This document shows, piece by piece, positions 14,979 to 25,003 of a DNA stretch of 64,000 nt. Made by a program: the position numbers and the translations under genes. Position 1 is the stretch's first letter, and each line of letters starts with the position of its first letter. The notes beneath the pieces were generated by a model. It saw nothing but the letters and a program-made list of their open reading frames with translations, ran no database searches and had not been told where the DNA came from. The stretch is from Hamadaea flava (lineage in GTDB: Bacteria > Actinomycetota > Actinomycetes > Mycobacteriales > Micromonosporaceae), in contig NZ_JAMZDZ010000001.1 in NCBI RefSeq assembly GCF_024172085.1, positions 4,774,001 through 4,838,000 on the forward strand. Reading direction: 5' to 3'.

Positions 14979-16904
14979 ATGACGGAGCCGACCACGATGA
15001 GTGACCAGCCCGCCGACGACGCCCCGGCAACGACGGCGTCCGACCGACCAGCGGACGAAAAGCCCGACGATCCCGCGAAGGACACGCCGACCGAGGCGTC
15101 GCCAAAAGACGACACGGCCGACCCGTTCGGGAAGTTCGCCCCCGAAGCGGTCCGGCCACCCGGCAGGCTGCGCCGGATGGCCGGCGGCCTCGGCCGGGCG
15201 CTGATCCACGAATGGTCCCTGGCCGCGTTCTCCGCGCTGGTCATCGCGGCTGCCATGACCTGGCCCGCCCTGGAGTACCCGCTCTACACGATCCCCAAGG
15301 ACATCTGGGACCCCACGCTCCAGGCCTGGCAGATGGCCTGGGCCGGGCACGCGGTCACCACCAACCCGCTCGGCATCTGGGACTCCAACTCCTTCCACCC
15401 CGAGGCCTACAGCTACGCGTTCTCCGACACGCTCCTCGGCTACTTCCCGGCCGGGCTCATCGGCACCGGACCGGGCGCGGCGCTGCTCCGCTACAACATC
15501 GTCTTCGTGCTCGCCTTCGCGCTCGCGTTCTTCGGCGCGTACGCCCTGGCGCGGCAGCTCGGGTCCCGCATCCCGGGCGCGGCCGTGGCCGGCGCCGCGT
15601 TCGCGTACGCGCCGTGGCGTTGGGAGCAGGCCGGTCACCTACACGTCCTGTCCTCCGGCGGCATCGTGCTCTGCCTGGCCATGCTGGCGCGCGGCCACGG
15701 CTATTCGTTCCGCCACGGCTACCGGCCGGAACTCCGCCGCCCCAGTTGGGCGCTGGCGGGCTGGCTCGTCGGCGCTTGGCAGATCAGCCTCGGGTTCGGC
15801 ATCGGCCTGCCGTTCGCCTACGTGCTCGCCGGCATCGCGGTCGTCAGCGTCATCGCGTACGTGTCGGCGCGGCTGTTCTTCTGGAGCGAGCCCAAGCCGT
15901 TCGGCTGGAAGCTGCTGGGCGCGGACACCCTCGGCGGGCTCGTCTTCGCCGCGGTCGGCGTGCTGATGGCGATTCCCTACTTCAAGGTGCTCGACCTGCA
16001 CCCGTACGCCGAGCGCTCGATCGAGGAAGTCAACTGGTACTCGCCGCCGATCATCGGCTTCTTCACCGCCCCGGAGACGGACGTGGTGTGGGGCGACGCC
16101 CACTCGGTCGCCCGGCAGACGATGTTCGGCCAGTGGGGGAGCGGCGAGAAGACGCTGCTGATCGGATTCGCCGTGTACGGCTTGGCGGCGGCTGGCCTGA
16201 TCTACTCGACCTGGCGCTGGTGGCAGCGGGTTCTGCTCGCCTTGGGCGTGGTCGTCAGCGCTGGGCTGGCCATGGGCACTCAGTTCCTCGGCGGCAAGGT
16301 CTACGAGGTCCTCTACGACCACCTGCCCGGGTGGAGCGCCATCCGGACGCCGGGCCGCCTCGTCATCTGGACGACGTTGTTCATCGGGCTGCTAGCGGCC
16401 GGCGCGATCAGCGCCTTCGCCGACCGCGCCCGGGACCTGACCCGCGAGCGGGTGCCGGCCCGGCCGCACGTCGCCCTGACGCTGGCGATGTTCCTGCCGG
16501 TGCTGCTCGTCCTCGCCGAGGGCGTGCAGCGGATGGACTTCCCGACCGTGCCCCAGCGGCCGGCCGCGATGGCCAACTTGACGGGCCCGGCCATGATCCT
16601 GCCGAGCAACCAGCTCAACGACGAGAACGTGATGCTCTGGTCGACCGACGGCTTCGTGCAGATGGTCAACGGCGGTAGCGGTTTCACGCCACGGTCGCAG
16701 GACGAGATCCGCAAGCTCATGGAGAACTTCCCGGACCAGGCCAGCGTCGAGAAGTTGCGGTCGATCGGCGTACGGGACGTGCTGGTCCTCAAGCACCCGA
16801 GCTACGGCGACGTCCCGCCCAACGCGTTGACCGCCGACGGGCAGCAGTTCGGGATGACTCGCGAGGACTTCGACGACGGCGTCATCTTCCACCTGAACCA
16901 GTGA
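14979..16904 (+). CDS. Large GT-C-fold membrane protein (glycosyltransferase-like)
   Basis: 641 residues from the first ATG; the second ATG at 14997, six codons later, has a better-spaced GGAG and may be the true start. The first ~70 residues are disordered and acidic. A membrane domain with about ten to twelve segments follows, starting AAFSALVIAAAMTWPALEYPLYTIPKDIWDPTLQAWQMAWAGHAV, whose acidic loop resembles GT-C catalytic loops. The C-terminal ~120 residues form a soluble extracytoplasmic domain (PTVPQRPAAMANLTGPAMILPSNQL...). Such proteins transfer sugars from lipid carriers to wall or lipid acceptors. Donor and acceptor are unknown. It converges with the class A PBP gene 40 bp downstream. 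Confidence 0.7.
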   Translation: MTEPTTMSDQPADDAPATTASDRPADEKPDDPAKDTPTEASPKDDTADPFGKFAPEAVRPPGRLRRMAGGLGRALIHEWSLAAFSALVIAAAMTWPALEYPLYTIPKDIWDPTLQAWQMAWAGHAVTTNPLGIWDSNSFHPEAYSYAFSDTLLGYFPAGLIGTGPGAALLRYNIVFVLAFALAFFGAYALARQLGSRIPGAAVAGAAFAYAPWRWEQAGHLHVLSSGGIVLCLAMLARGHGYSFRHGYRPELRRPSWALAGWLVGAWQISLGFGIGLPFAYVLAGIAVVSVIAYVSARLFFWSEPKPFGWKLLGADTLGGLVFAAVGVLMAIPYFKVLDLHPYAERSIEEVNWYSPPIIGFFTAPETDVVWGDAHSVARQTMFGQWGSGEKTLLIGFAVYGLAAAGLIYSTWRWWQRVLLALGVVVSAGLAMGTQFLGGKVYEVLYDHLPGWSAIRTPGRLVIWTTLFIGLLAAGAISAFADRARDLTRERVPARPHVALTLAMFLPVLLVLAEGVQRMDFPTVPQRPAAMANLTGPAMILPSNQLNDENVMLWSTDGFVQMVNGGSGFTPRSQDEIRKLMENFPDQASVEKLRSIGVRDVLVLKHPSYGDVPPNALTADGQQFGMTREDFDDGVIFHLNQ

Positions 16905-16944
16905 GTGTTCGGGGGCGAGGGGTTCGCACCCTCGCCCCCGAGTC

Positions 16945-19338
16945 TCAACCGCGACCGCGACGAGTGGGTTCGGTCGACGGGCAGAAGAAGATCCACTTGC
17001 ACTTGCGCGGTTCCCGCAAGCCGGGCTCCTGCTTGGTCGGGTCGCCCACGCCGGCCTTGTCGGCGAAGCGCTGCTCGCTCATTCCCTTGCTGGCGGCGTT
17101 CATGAACTTCTCCCAGATGTTCCCGGGCAGTCCCGCGCCGCTGACGTCCTTGCCGGTCTTCTCGTAGACCGCCTGTTCCTTGCCGACGTTGCCGACCCAG
17201 ACGGCCGCCGCGATCTGCTTGGTCGAGCCGACGAACCAGGCATGGCAGTTGTGCTTGGTCTGCTGGCACTGCCACGTGCCGGTCTTGCCGGTGACCGGGC
17301 GGCTGCCGCTGAGCGTGTGCCCGCCCGCGCCCGGGATCTTCTGCAGGACGTAGTTCACGTCGTCGGCGATGCCCTGGTCGATCGTCTGCTTCGGGCTGAG
17401 CTTCTCGCCGTTGACCGGGGTGAACTTGTCGGTGCCCGCGATCGGCCGCTCGACCTTCAGGACGAAGTGCGGCTTGTTGTACAGGCCGCGGTTGGCGAAG
17501 GTCGCGACGCCGCTGGCGTGGTCGATCACTGTGATCGGGTATTGCCCGAACCCGGCGTGGTAGTAGAACGGCGCGTTGTCGGTCTGCTTGAAGGTCTTGC
17601 TGGTCAGGTCGTACGCCTTGCCGTCGCCGGTGTTCCACATGGTGGTGATGCCGGCCGACTTGGCCATCGCGACGACCTTGTCCACGCCCATCAGCTTGGT
17701 GACCTTGTAGAACGGCACGTTGTACGAGTGCACCGTGGCCCATTCGAGGGTGCAGTAGTTACCGCAGGACTCGTCGACGTCCCGGCCGGCGTTCTCGATC
17801 TCGAAGTCGCCGTCCTTGAAGGCGGCCGGGTCGAAGTGCGAGTCGAGCGAGTAGCCGTCCTTGAGCGCGGCCGCCAAGGTGTACATCTTGAACGACGAAC
17901 CGGCCGGGTGGCCGCCCGTGAGCTGGCCGTTCTCGAAGTTCTTGCCGGCGTAGTCGTGGCCGGTCGCGTCGTCGCCGCCGTAGTACGCCAGCACTCGGCC
18001 GGTCTTCGGCTCGATGGCCACGATCGCCGCCATCACGTTGGCCTTCTGACCGGTCATGAGCGACCCGGGCGCTCCGCGCCGCGCCGCACTCTCGGCAGCC
18101 GCCTGCGCCTTGGAGTCGATCGTGGTGGTGATCCGGTAGCCGCCCGTCTTCAGATCGGTGATGTTGTAGGGCGCGGCCTTCAGCTCTTCCGAGATGTAGT
18201 TCACGACGTTGCCGGTGACCAGCCCGGTCTGGCCGACGCCTTTGAGGCCCCACTGCGCGTTGCCGGCGTCCTTTCGGATCGGCAGGACCGTCTTGGGGTA
18301 CTGCTGCGCGGCCCGATCGGTGTCGCTCAGCCAGTCCGCGTCCTTCATGTTGTTCAGCACGTACGCCCACCGGTCCTGCGCGGCCGACGGATTCAGCTGC
18401 GGGTCGTATCCGGCGAAGGTCGCCGTCTCCTCCGGCTGCCGGACGACCGCGCCGAGCACGGCCGCCTCTGCGACCGTCAGGTCTTTGGCGTTCTTGTTGA
18501 AGTACGTCCGGGCAGCCACCTGTACGCCGATCGCCCCGCGTCCGAAGTAGACGTTGTTCAGGTAGAACCCGAGGATCGTCTCCTTGTCGTACTCGTCTTC
18601 CAGCTTGCGGGCGAGGACCGCCTCGCGAGCCTTACGGAAGATCGACATCTCGACGTCCTGCGTCGCGATCTTCACGTACTGCTGCGTGATCGTCGACGCG
18701 CCCTGGGTGTCGCCGCCGGTGACGTTGTTCCAGGCGGCCCGCACGATGCCGCTGATGGACACCCCGTGGTGGTTGTAGAAGTCCTTGTCCTCACCCGCGA
18801 TCAGGGCGTGCTTGACCTGATCGGGGAGGATGCCCATCGGGATGGCCTCGCGGTTCTCGGTGCCGAGCTGGGCCAGCTGCGTCTTGCCGTCGTCGGCGAA
18901 GATCTTGGTGACCTGAGCGTTCGGCAGGTTCTTCGGGTCCAGCATCGCCACGTTGTCGACGAAGTACGTGACGACGATGGTGGTGCTGCCGAACAACATG
19001 ATGAACGCTGCGAACGCGATCGTCAGCGCCTTGCGCTTGCGGCTCTTGCCCAGCCGTCGGAGGAAATCGAGCCCGGGGAGCGGCCGGCGCGCGGGCGCGA
19101 CCGGACGCTCCGGTCGCGGCTCGGCGGGCGCTCCTTCCCGGAGTGGCACCCGGGCGCGCCCCGACGGCGGTGGTGGCGTGGAAGCGGTATATCGATCCCG
19201 CATACCGCGCACGTATTCGTCATCGTCGACGCGCCCTTGGCGGTGCCGGCCTTGCCCGGGTCCGCCCTGAGGGTGGTGTGCCTCGTCGCTGACCGTGGCC
19301 GGGCCCTCGCCGGAGGGGTAGTCACCGTACGAACTCAT
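16945..19338 (-). CDS. Class A penicillin-binding protein (bifunctional transglycosylase/transpeptidase)
   Basis: 797 residues from the ATG giving MSSYGDYPSGEG. The cytoplasmic N-terminus is disordered, then one transmembrane helix (KALTIAFAAFIMLFGSTTIVVTYFV, ~110-135). The GT51 transglycosylase domain has GEDKDFYNHHGVSISGIVRAAW and QGASTITQQYVK. The transpeptidase has SSFK near residue 480, SYN near 537 and KTGT near 684. It polymerises and cross-links peptidoglycan. It is a close paralogue of the PBP at 20827-23607, and a GT87 gene separates the two. The arrangement resembles the ponA1 locus of mycobacteria but with the PBP duplicated. Confidence 0.95.
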   Translation of the reverse strand: MSSYGDYPSGEGPATVSDEAHHPQGGPGQGRHRQGRVDDDEYVRGMRDRYTASTPPPPSGRARVPLREGAPAEPRPERPVAPARRPLPGLDFLRRLGKSRKRKALTIAFAAFIMLFGSTTIVVTYFVDNVAMLDPKNLPNAQVTKIFADDGKTQLAQLGTENREAIPMGILPDQVKHALIAGEDKDFYNHHGVSISGIVRAAWNNVTGGDTQGASTITQQYVKIATQDVEMSIFRKAREAVLARKLEDEYDKETILGFYLNNVYFGRGAIGVQVAARTYFNKNAKDLTVAEAAVLGAVVRQPEETATFAGYDPQLNPSAAQDRWAYVLNNMKDADWLSDTDRAAQQYPKTVLPIRKDAGNAQWGLKGVGQTGLVTGNVVNYISEELKAAPYNITDLKTGGYRITTTIDSKAQAAAESAARRGAPGSLMTGQKANVMAAIVAIEPKTGRVLAYYGGDDATGHDYAGKNFENGQLTGGHPAGSSFKMYTLAAALKDGYSLDSHFDPAAFKDGDFEIENAGRDVDESCGNYCTLEWATVHSYNVPFYKVTKLMGVDKVVAMAKSAGITTMWNTGDGKAYDLTSKTFKQTDNAPFYYHAGFGQYPITVIDHASGVATFANRGLYNKPHFVLKVERPIAGTDKFTPVNGEKLSPKQTIDQGIADDVNYVLQKIPGAGGHTLSGSRPVTGKTGTWQCQQTKHNCHAWFVGSTKQIAAAVWVGNVGKEQAVYEKTGKDVSGAGLPGNIWEKFMNAASKGMSEQRFADKAGVGDPTKQEPGLREPRKCKWIFFCPSTEPTRRGRG

Positions 19339-19382
19339 GCCCAACAAGGTAAGCGTTCGGCGGCGATAACGCAGGTCTGGGC

Positions 19383-20807
19383 TCAGACCGCCAGTGGATC
19401 GGACTGCCGGACGACGTCCAGCCGTGGGTTCCGGATGTCCCGGATGACCAGGCCACACAGCACGGCGACGGTCACCCAGCGGGCGATCGAGGCGAAAATG
19501 AACACACCTTCCGGCATCACGGACTTACCGGACGCCCCCAGCAGCTCGCCGTAGAACGACAGGAAGTACGCCACTTCCGCCAATTGCCAGACGAGGAAGG
19601 CACCCCAGCGCGGTCGGGCCAGGATCGCCAGGGGCAGCAGCCACAGCGTGAACTGCTGCGACCAGACCTTGTTGAACAGCAGGAAGGCGGCGACGGTGAG
19701 GAAGGCCAGTTGAGTCAGCCGTGGCGGCACCGGCGCCCGCATCGCCAGGTAGATGATCCCCAGGCAGGCGACCGCGAAGAGCGCCAGGCTGATCCCGTTC
19801 AGCAGACTGCGATTCTCATCCCGGGATAGCCACTGGAACAGCCCCGAGTCGCCCTCGCCGCCACTCCAGAACTTCGCGTCGACGTACCGGCCGATGTAAT
19901 AGAGCACGCCCCAGTCCACGCCGCGCTCGTTGTTGAGGTCGATGAACCGGCGCCAATTGTCGAAGTTCAGCACCATCACCGGCACGTTGACGGCTAGCCA
20001 GGTGACGGCCGCCGTCCCCGCCGCCACGAGGAACGGCACCCACCGCCAGGTCCGCAGGGCGATCGCGAGCAACCCGACGAACAGGAAGCCCGGCCACAAC
20101 TTCGCGGCGGTGCCGAGGCCGAGCAGGACGCCGGTCAACGCCGGCGCCCAATAGCCGGGCCATTTGCGGCTCCAGGCGTACACGCCGCCGACGGCGAGGA
20201 CGATGGCCAGGAAGTCCCAGTTCACCGAGGCTGTCACGAGCAAGGCTGGGGACAGCGCGAACATCGCGACATCCCACGGTCTTGTTCGTCGGATCGCGAG
20301 CATCATCGCGGCGGTGCCGAGCGCGAACAGGAACAGCACCAGGGCGGTGATGTCGTAGAACGCCTGGCCCTGGTTGAAGTCCGGGTGGGTCTGCCCGTAC
20401 GCGTGCACGGGCAGCCCGATGACCCCCATCATCACGCCGGTGAGCACCGGGTACTCGACGGCGTGATCGATGTAGGGGACCTGTCCGTCGCTCAGCCCTT
20501 CGGCGTAGTAGAGCGCGAGGACGTCGGTGTAGCAGAAGTTGGTGTACTGCTTGTTATCCGTCCACGCGCCGTCTCGGCACGGGGACTTCTGGACGAAATG
20601 CAGCGCGAGCGTGAGGCAGGTCAGCGCCAGCACGATCAACGAGACGAACTTGACCGACCGCCGGGCGACCGGGGCGTGTTCGCCCAGCCGCCCGCCGATG
20701 AGTTCGGCGAGACCGCCGACGAAGCCGTCAGAACGCGACGGCGCGTCGATGCGCGGGGACGCCGGACGATCGCGGTCGTCCTGATCCTGACCCACCTCAG
20801 CCTGCAC
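19383..20807 (-). CDS. GT87/DUF2029 membrane mannosyltransferase-like protein
   Basis: 474 residues with a ~50-residue cytoplasmic N-terminus and about eleven membrane segments. The large first loop (CRDGAWTDNKQYTNFCYTDVLALYYAEGLSDGQVPYIDHAVEYPVLTGVMMG) contains the acidic residues typical of GT-C active sites. GLGTAAKLWPGFLFVGLLAIAL is the GT87 signature. It lies between two class A PBP genes on the same strand, a position corresponding to Rv0051 next to ponA1 in mycobacteria. It is probably involved in building a mannosylated or other envelope glycan; the product is not known. GTG start. Confidence 0.85.
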   Translation of the reverse strand: MQAEVGQDQDDRDRPASPRIDAPSRSDGFVGGLAELIGGRLGEHAPVARRSVKFVSLIVLALTCLTLALHFVQKSPCRDGAWTDNKQYTNFCYTDVLALYYAEGLSDGQVPYIDHAVEYPVLTGVMMGVIGLPVHAYGQTHPDFNQGQAFYDITALVLFLFALGTAAMMLAIRRTRPWDVAMFALSPALLVTASVNWDFLAIVLAVGGVYAWSRKWPGYWAPALTGVLLGLGTAAKLWPGFLFVGLLAIALRTWRWVPFLVAAGTAAVTWLAVNVPVMVLNFDNWRRFIDLNNERGVDWGVLYYIGRYVDAKFWSGGEGDSGLFQWLSRDENRSLLNGISLALFAVACLGIIYLAMRAPVPPRLTQLAFLTVAAFLLFNKVWSQQFTLWLLPLAILARPRWGAFLVWQLAEVAYFLSFYGELLGASGKSVMPEGVFIFASIARWVTVAVLCGLVIRDIRNPRLDVVRQSDPLAV

Positions 20808-20826
20808 GGCTACCGTCCTTCACTCA

Positions 20827-23607
20827 TCAGTTGCGAGGGCTGCGACTCGTCGTCGGCGTCGGTGTCGGGGACTTGGACTGGTTGCCGCCGCCGTTGCCCG
20901 GGTCGGTCGTCTGGGTCGGGCAGGTCACCAGCGGAATGCAGTCGCCGCCCTGGCCCGGCAGCGTCGGCTGAGTCGGCGACGGCGAGACGCCGTTGGCGAA
21001 ACCGACCTCGTCGTCGCCGATGTGCGAGGCGTCGGCGAGCTTTTCCTTCTTGAAGTTCTTCGAGTCGTTGAAGTCCTTGATGAACTCCGACCAGATCCGA
21101 TACGGCGTCGAACCGGAGGTGATCGTGCTCTTCGTCTTCGGGTCGATCACCGGGTAAGCCCCGGCGGCGTTGCCGGTCCAGATCGCCACCGAGAACTGCT
21201 TGGTGAAGCCGACGACCCAGGCGTGCGCGTTCTTGTCGCTCGGCACGGCCTTGCCGTTCTTGTCGACCGTGGCGCCTTCCCAGGTACCGGTCTTCGCGGC
21301 GACCTCACGGCCGCTCATCGACCAGCCGTGGTCGGTGAAGACCTTCTGCATCGCGTACGTGACGTCGTTGGCGACCTGTCGCTTGATGACCGGCTTCGGA
21401 TCGGCCTTGTGCCCGACGCCCTTCACGATCTCGTACTTGCCGGTGACGGGGTCCTTCTTCTCGACCTTCGTCACGAAGTACGGCTTGTTGTAGACACCGC
21501 CGTTGGCCAGCGTCGCCACGCCGGTCGCGTGATCGAGCACCGTGATGCCGTACTGGCCGAAGCCGACCTGACGGTCGAACGGCGTACGCGACGTGTCGGT
21601 CTGGACGCCCTTGGCGGACAGGCTCTCGATGTTGTCGTTGTTCCACATGTAGCGGACACCGGCCTGGCTCGCCATCTTCACGACCTTGCCGGGGCCGATC
21701 TGCCGGGCGACCCAGTAGAACGGCACGTTGTACGACTTCATGAAGCTGTACTCAAGCGTGCAGTAGTCCTTGCAGCTGGTGTTGGCGGCGCCGGCGTTGC
21801 CGACCTTGATCTTGTCGTCGGTCGTGAACGGCATCGCCTTCCAGCGCGACTGCAAGGACGCGCCCGCGTCCAGCGCCGCGGCCAGCGTGTAGATCTTCAT
21901 CGAGGAGCCCGGCGGGTGCCCGCCGACCAGCGCGCCACCTTGGGTGTTCACGCCGGCCAGGTCGATCGCGGTGCCGTCGAGGCCGCCGTAGTACGCGATC
22001 ACGGCGCCGGAGGTGTGGTCGATGACGACGCCGGCCGACTCCAGATCCTGTTTCTTCTTAGGATCGGTGACGATCTTGCGGCCGTAGAGCTCGGAGCCCT
22101 TGATGTCCGGCCGGGACGCCTCCTCCAATTCCTTCTGCGCAGTGGGGTCGATCGTGGTGTAGACCTTGTAACCGCCGGTACGCAGCTCCTTGGGCTCGAT
22201 GCCCTGCTCCTTGAGCTCCTCGTACACGTAGTTCACGACGTTGCCGGTGGCCTTGCCGACGTTGGTGCCCTCGGCGGTCTTGATGCCCCACTCGGCCGAA
22301 GTCGTCACCGTCGAGTACTTGATGACCTCGGGGAACTGCGCCGAGGCGCGCTCCTCCGCGGTGATCCAGCCCTTTTCCTTCATGTTGTCGAGCACGTAGC
22401 CCCAGCGGCCCTTGGCCGTGTCCGGGTGCGCCTCGGGGTCGTAGATGCTCAGCTTGCCGCCGTCGTCGTATGGGTCACGGATGACCGAACCCAGGACGGC
22501 CGCCTGCGAGAACGTCAGGTCCTTGGCGCTCTTGCCGAAGTACGCCTGCGCCGCCTTCTCCACCCCGACGGCGCCCCGGCCGAAGTCGATGGTGTTCAGG
22601 TAGAAGCCCATGATCGTGTTCTTGTCGTACTTGTCCTCCAGCTTGCGGGCGAGGACCGCCTCACGCAGCTTCCGGGCGTACGAGATCTGGGCCTGATCGG
22701 TGGCGATCTTGATGTACTGCTGGGTGATCGTCGAACCACCCTGCGTCTCGTCGGTGGTCAGCGTCTTCCATGCGGCTCGCATGATGCCGGAGTAGGAGAT
22801 GCCGTGGTGCTCGAAGAAGTCCTTGTCCTCACCGGCGATCATGGCCAACCGGGTCTTCTCCGGGACGGTGAGGATCGGCACCATGATGCGGTTCTCGGAA
22901 CCGAGCTGAGCGAGCTGCGTCTTGTTGTCGCCCGCCATGATCATGGTGGTCTGCGCGCTCTTGAAGTTGTCCGGCGTCAGCTCGGCGACGCTGTCGAAGT
23001 AATAGGTGCCGCCGATGGCGCCGACCCCGAAGACGATGAGGAAAGCCGCGAACGACGCGATCAGGATCTTGGTCCGCTTCGCCTTCTTCGCCTTGTCGGC
23101 GGATACCTGCCGCTTCGGCCGCCCACCCGAGCCGCCGTCGCCGCCACGATCCCGGGGACCGCGCGGACCACCCGGGCCGCGGCCGTCGCCGCCACCTGGT
23201 CCTTCCTCATATCCCCGAGCGCGTACGCTCGCCCGCCCGGCGGGCGACACCGGTGCGCCGGGAACGCTGGCGCGCCCCGAAGACCCCGGTACGCCGGCCC
23301 GGCCGACCGAGGCCCGTCCGGCCGAGCCGGGAACGGAGGCAGATCCGGCGGCACCGGGAACCGAGGCGGACCCCACCGAGGCCGATCCGGCCGCCCGGCC
23401 GTAGCCGGGGCCGTTGTCCGGCCACTCCTCACGACGGCCCGAGGGGGAGGGCTGCCCACCTCGACGAGCGGGGTCGTCGTCGTACTGATAGCCGTAGCCA
23501 TCACTGTTGACTTGTGCTCGGCCGCGTCCGGCGTTGCCGGAGCCTGCGGGCCGGCCGTCGCCGGCGTCGCCGGGCCATCCGGCGTTGGGGTCGCCGTACG
23601 AACTCAT
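20827..23607 (-). CDS. Class A penicillin-binding protein with long repetitive N-terminus
   Basis: 926 residues. The first ~170 are low-complexity and Gly/Ser/Ala/Arg-rich, with repeated GSASVPG and GRASVPG units, and may be a protein-interaction or phosphorylation tail. A transmembrane helix follows (ILIASFAAFLIVFGVGAIGGTYYF). The transglycosylase has GEDKDFFEHHGISYSGIMRAAWKTL and QGGSTITQQYIK near 258-285. The transpeptidase has SSMK near 567, SYN near 622 and KTGT near 772. A Pro/Thr-rich extracellular tail ends the protein. It is paralogous to the PBP at 16945-19338. The two could serve different growth stages or protein complexes; that is inference. Confidence 0.95.
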   Translation of the reverse strand: MSSYGDPNAGWPGDAGDGRPAGSGNAGRGRAQVNSDGYGYQYDDDPARRGGQPSPSGRREEWPDNGPGYGRAAGSASVGSASVPGAAGSASVPGSAGRASVGRAGVPGSSGRASVPGAPVSPAGRASVRARGYEEGPGGGDGRGPGGPRGPRDRGGDGGSGGRPKRQVSADKAKKAKRTKILIASFAAFLIVFGVGAIGGTYYFDSVAELTPDNFKSAQTTMIMAGDNKTQLAQLGSENRIMVPILTVPEKTRLAMIAGEDKDFFEHHGISYSGIMRAAWKTLTTDETQGGSTITQQYIKIATDQAQISYARKLREAVLARKLEDKYDKNTIMGFYLNTIDFGRGAVGVEKAAQAYFGKSAKDLTFSQAAVLGSVIRDPYDDGGKLSIYDPEAHPDTAKGRWGYVLDNMKEKGWITAEERASAQFPEVIKYSTVTTSAEWGIKTAEGTNVGKATGNVVNYVYEELKEQGIEPKELRTGGYKVYTTIDPTAQKELEEASRPDIKGSELYGRKIVTDPKKKQDLESAGVVIDHTSGAVIAYYGGLDGTAIDLAGVNTQGGALVGGHPPGSSMKIYTLAAALDAGASLQSRWKAMPFTTDDKIKVGNAGAANTSCKDYCTLEYSFMKSYNVPFYWVARQIGPGKVVKMASQAGVRYMWNNDNIESLSAKGVQTDTSRTPFDRQVGFGQYGITVLDHATGVATLANGGVYNKPYFVTKVEKKDPVTGKYEIVKGVGHKADPKPVIKRQVANDVTYAMQKVFTDHGWSMSGREVAAKTGTWEGATVDKNGKAVPSDKNAHAWVVGFTKQFSVAIWTGNAAGAYPVIDPKTKSTITSGSTPYRIWSEFIKDFNDSKNFKKEKLADASHIGDDEVGFANGVSPSPTQPTLPGQGGDCIPLVTCPTQTTDPGNGGGNQSKSPTPTPTTSRSPRN

Positions 23608-23702
23608 CTGTCACACCGTTCCGGTCACGGCGGGGGTTCCGCCTGGTCGGATCGCCGGACCACCCGGGAGTGGCACGGCGGCGGGGGCTTCAACCGGTCG
23701 GC

Positions 23703-24134
23703 TCACGCCGTGGCTGCCCGGCCGGGGGAGGCCGGGAGAGACCCCGTTGTCACGTCTTCGGGCGCGGGCGCACCCGCGGTACCCAGCAGGAACTGTTCCA
23801 CAAGGTGGTTCCAGGAACACCCGCGGCACACCTCTACCACGTAGACCTGGAATTCCCGTAAAGAAGTCGCCAGTTTCGCCAGCTCGGCCCGGGAGCGGGC
23901 CTGCCCGGCCGACTGCTTCAACTCGTCACCGTAGATGTAGTGGACTTGCGTGAGGAACTCGCGCCGGCAGATGGGGCACAGCTGCTCGGTCGCCTCACCG
24001 TGATAACGAGCCGCGGTCTTCAAATAGGACGAGGCGTCGCAGACCTCATAGGTCCCCACGTGGCCGGCATAGACCTCACGTAACAGCGCACGGCGCTGTA
24101 ACGCATAGTCAACTACCTGCCGTTGCGTCCGCAT
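23703..24134 (-). CDS. DUF5318 protein, probable zinc-binding
   Basis: 143 residues. Cys53 and Cys56 (CPICRREF) pair with Cys103 and Cys106 (VCRGCSWNHL), the arrangement of a four-cysteine zinc site. The N-terminus MRTQRQVVDYALQRRALLREVYAG is basic and typical of the actinobacterial DUF5318 family. It lies 95 bp upstream of the PBP gene on the same strand, as Rv0049 precedes ponA1. That conserved pairing suggests a role in envelope growth, but no function is established. The C-terminal 30 residues are disordered. Confidence 0.9.
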   Translation of the reverse strand: MRTQRQVVDYALQRRALLREVYAGHVGTYEVCDASSYLKTAARYHGEATEQLCPICRREFLTQVHYIYGDELKQSAGQARSRAELAKLATSLREFQVYVVEVCRGCSWNHLVEQFLLGTAGAPAPEDVTTGSLPASPGRAATA

Positions 24135-24336
24135 GCTTCAGAAGGGTAACGGCTCCACCGGACGCCCGCGACATCCGTGACGGTAAGTGACCAGGCGACG
24201 GCCCGCGTGATCTTTCCGCCACAGTAAGCGAGCCCACCGGTTCTCGAGGATTGCCTCGGGGTATCTTCGCGTTCTAACCTACGGATGTATCGGGCCGATA
24301 CATCGGCGCCGAACGCAGCGGGGAAGGAGGGCAAGC

Positions 24337-24984
24337 GTGCTCGACCTGGCCATCCTCGGCATCCTCCACGAGGCCCCCATGCACGGCTATGAGCTGCGGA
24401 AACAGCTTGCTCTCAAGATCGGCCCGATGCGGGCCGCCATCAGCTACGGCTCGCTCTACCCGACTCTCCGGCGGCTGCAGGCCAGCGGCTGGATCGCCGA
24501 GGCGGGGGAGAGTTCGGCCGACGATGAAGCGGTCCCGCCGCTGACCAGCCGGCGCGGCCGGGTCGTGTACAAGATCACAGCCGAGGGCAAGGAGCGCTTC
24601 CAGGAACTGCTCGCCCAGACCGGCCCGGAGACCTTCGACGATCCCGGTTTCGGGGTGCACTTCGCCTTCTTCGCCCGGACCGACGCGGAGATCCGGCTGC
24701 GCATCCTCGAAGGCCGCCGGCGCAAGGTCGAGGAACGCCGCGAAGGACTGCGCGACGTGCTCGCCCGTGCCGCGGAGCGCGTCGACGCGTACACGCTGGA
24801 ACTGCAACGGCACGGCCTCGACGCGGCCGAGCGCGAGGTGCGCTGGCTGGAGGAGCTGATCGCCAACGAGCGGTCCGGCCGGCCGCCGTCGCAGCGCGCC
24901 CAGAGCGCGACCGATCCCCAGACTTCCGCGGTCCAACCGGGCCACGAAGAAGAACCGCCTGGCCAGACGCCGAGGCGGATGTGA
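24337..24984 (+). CDS. PadR-family transcriptional regulator
   Basis: 215 residues. The winged helix-turn-helix covers ~1-85 ([69 protein letters not shown]). A helical C-terminal dimerisation part (~110-190) and a disordered tail follow. The GTG start has GGAAGGAGGG behind it. It lies 19 bp upstream of ino1 on the same strand, the pairing seen for Rv0047c and ino1 in mycobacteria, so it probably controls inositol synthesis, itself, or both. The ligand is unknown. Confidence 0.93.
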   Translation: MLDLAILGILHEAPMHGYELRKQLALKIGPMRAAISYGSLYPTLRRLQASGWIAEAGESSADDEAVPPLTSRRGRVVYKITAEGKERFQELLAQTGPETFDDPGFGVHFAFFARTDAEIRLRILEGRRRKVEERREGLRDVLARAAERVDAYTLELQRHGLDAAEREVRWLEELIANERSGRPPSQRAQSATDPQTSAVQPGHEEEPPGQTPRRM

Positions 24985-25003
24985 ACAAGAAGGAGGCACC
25001 CAG

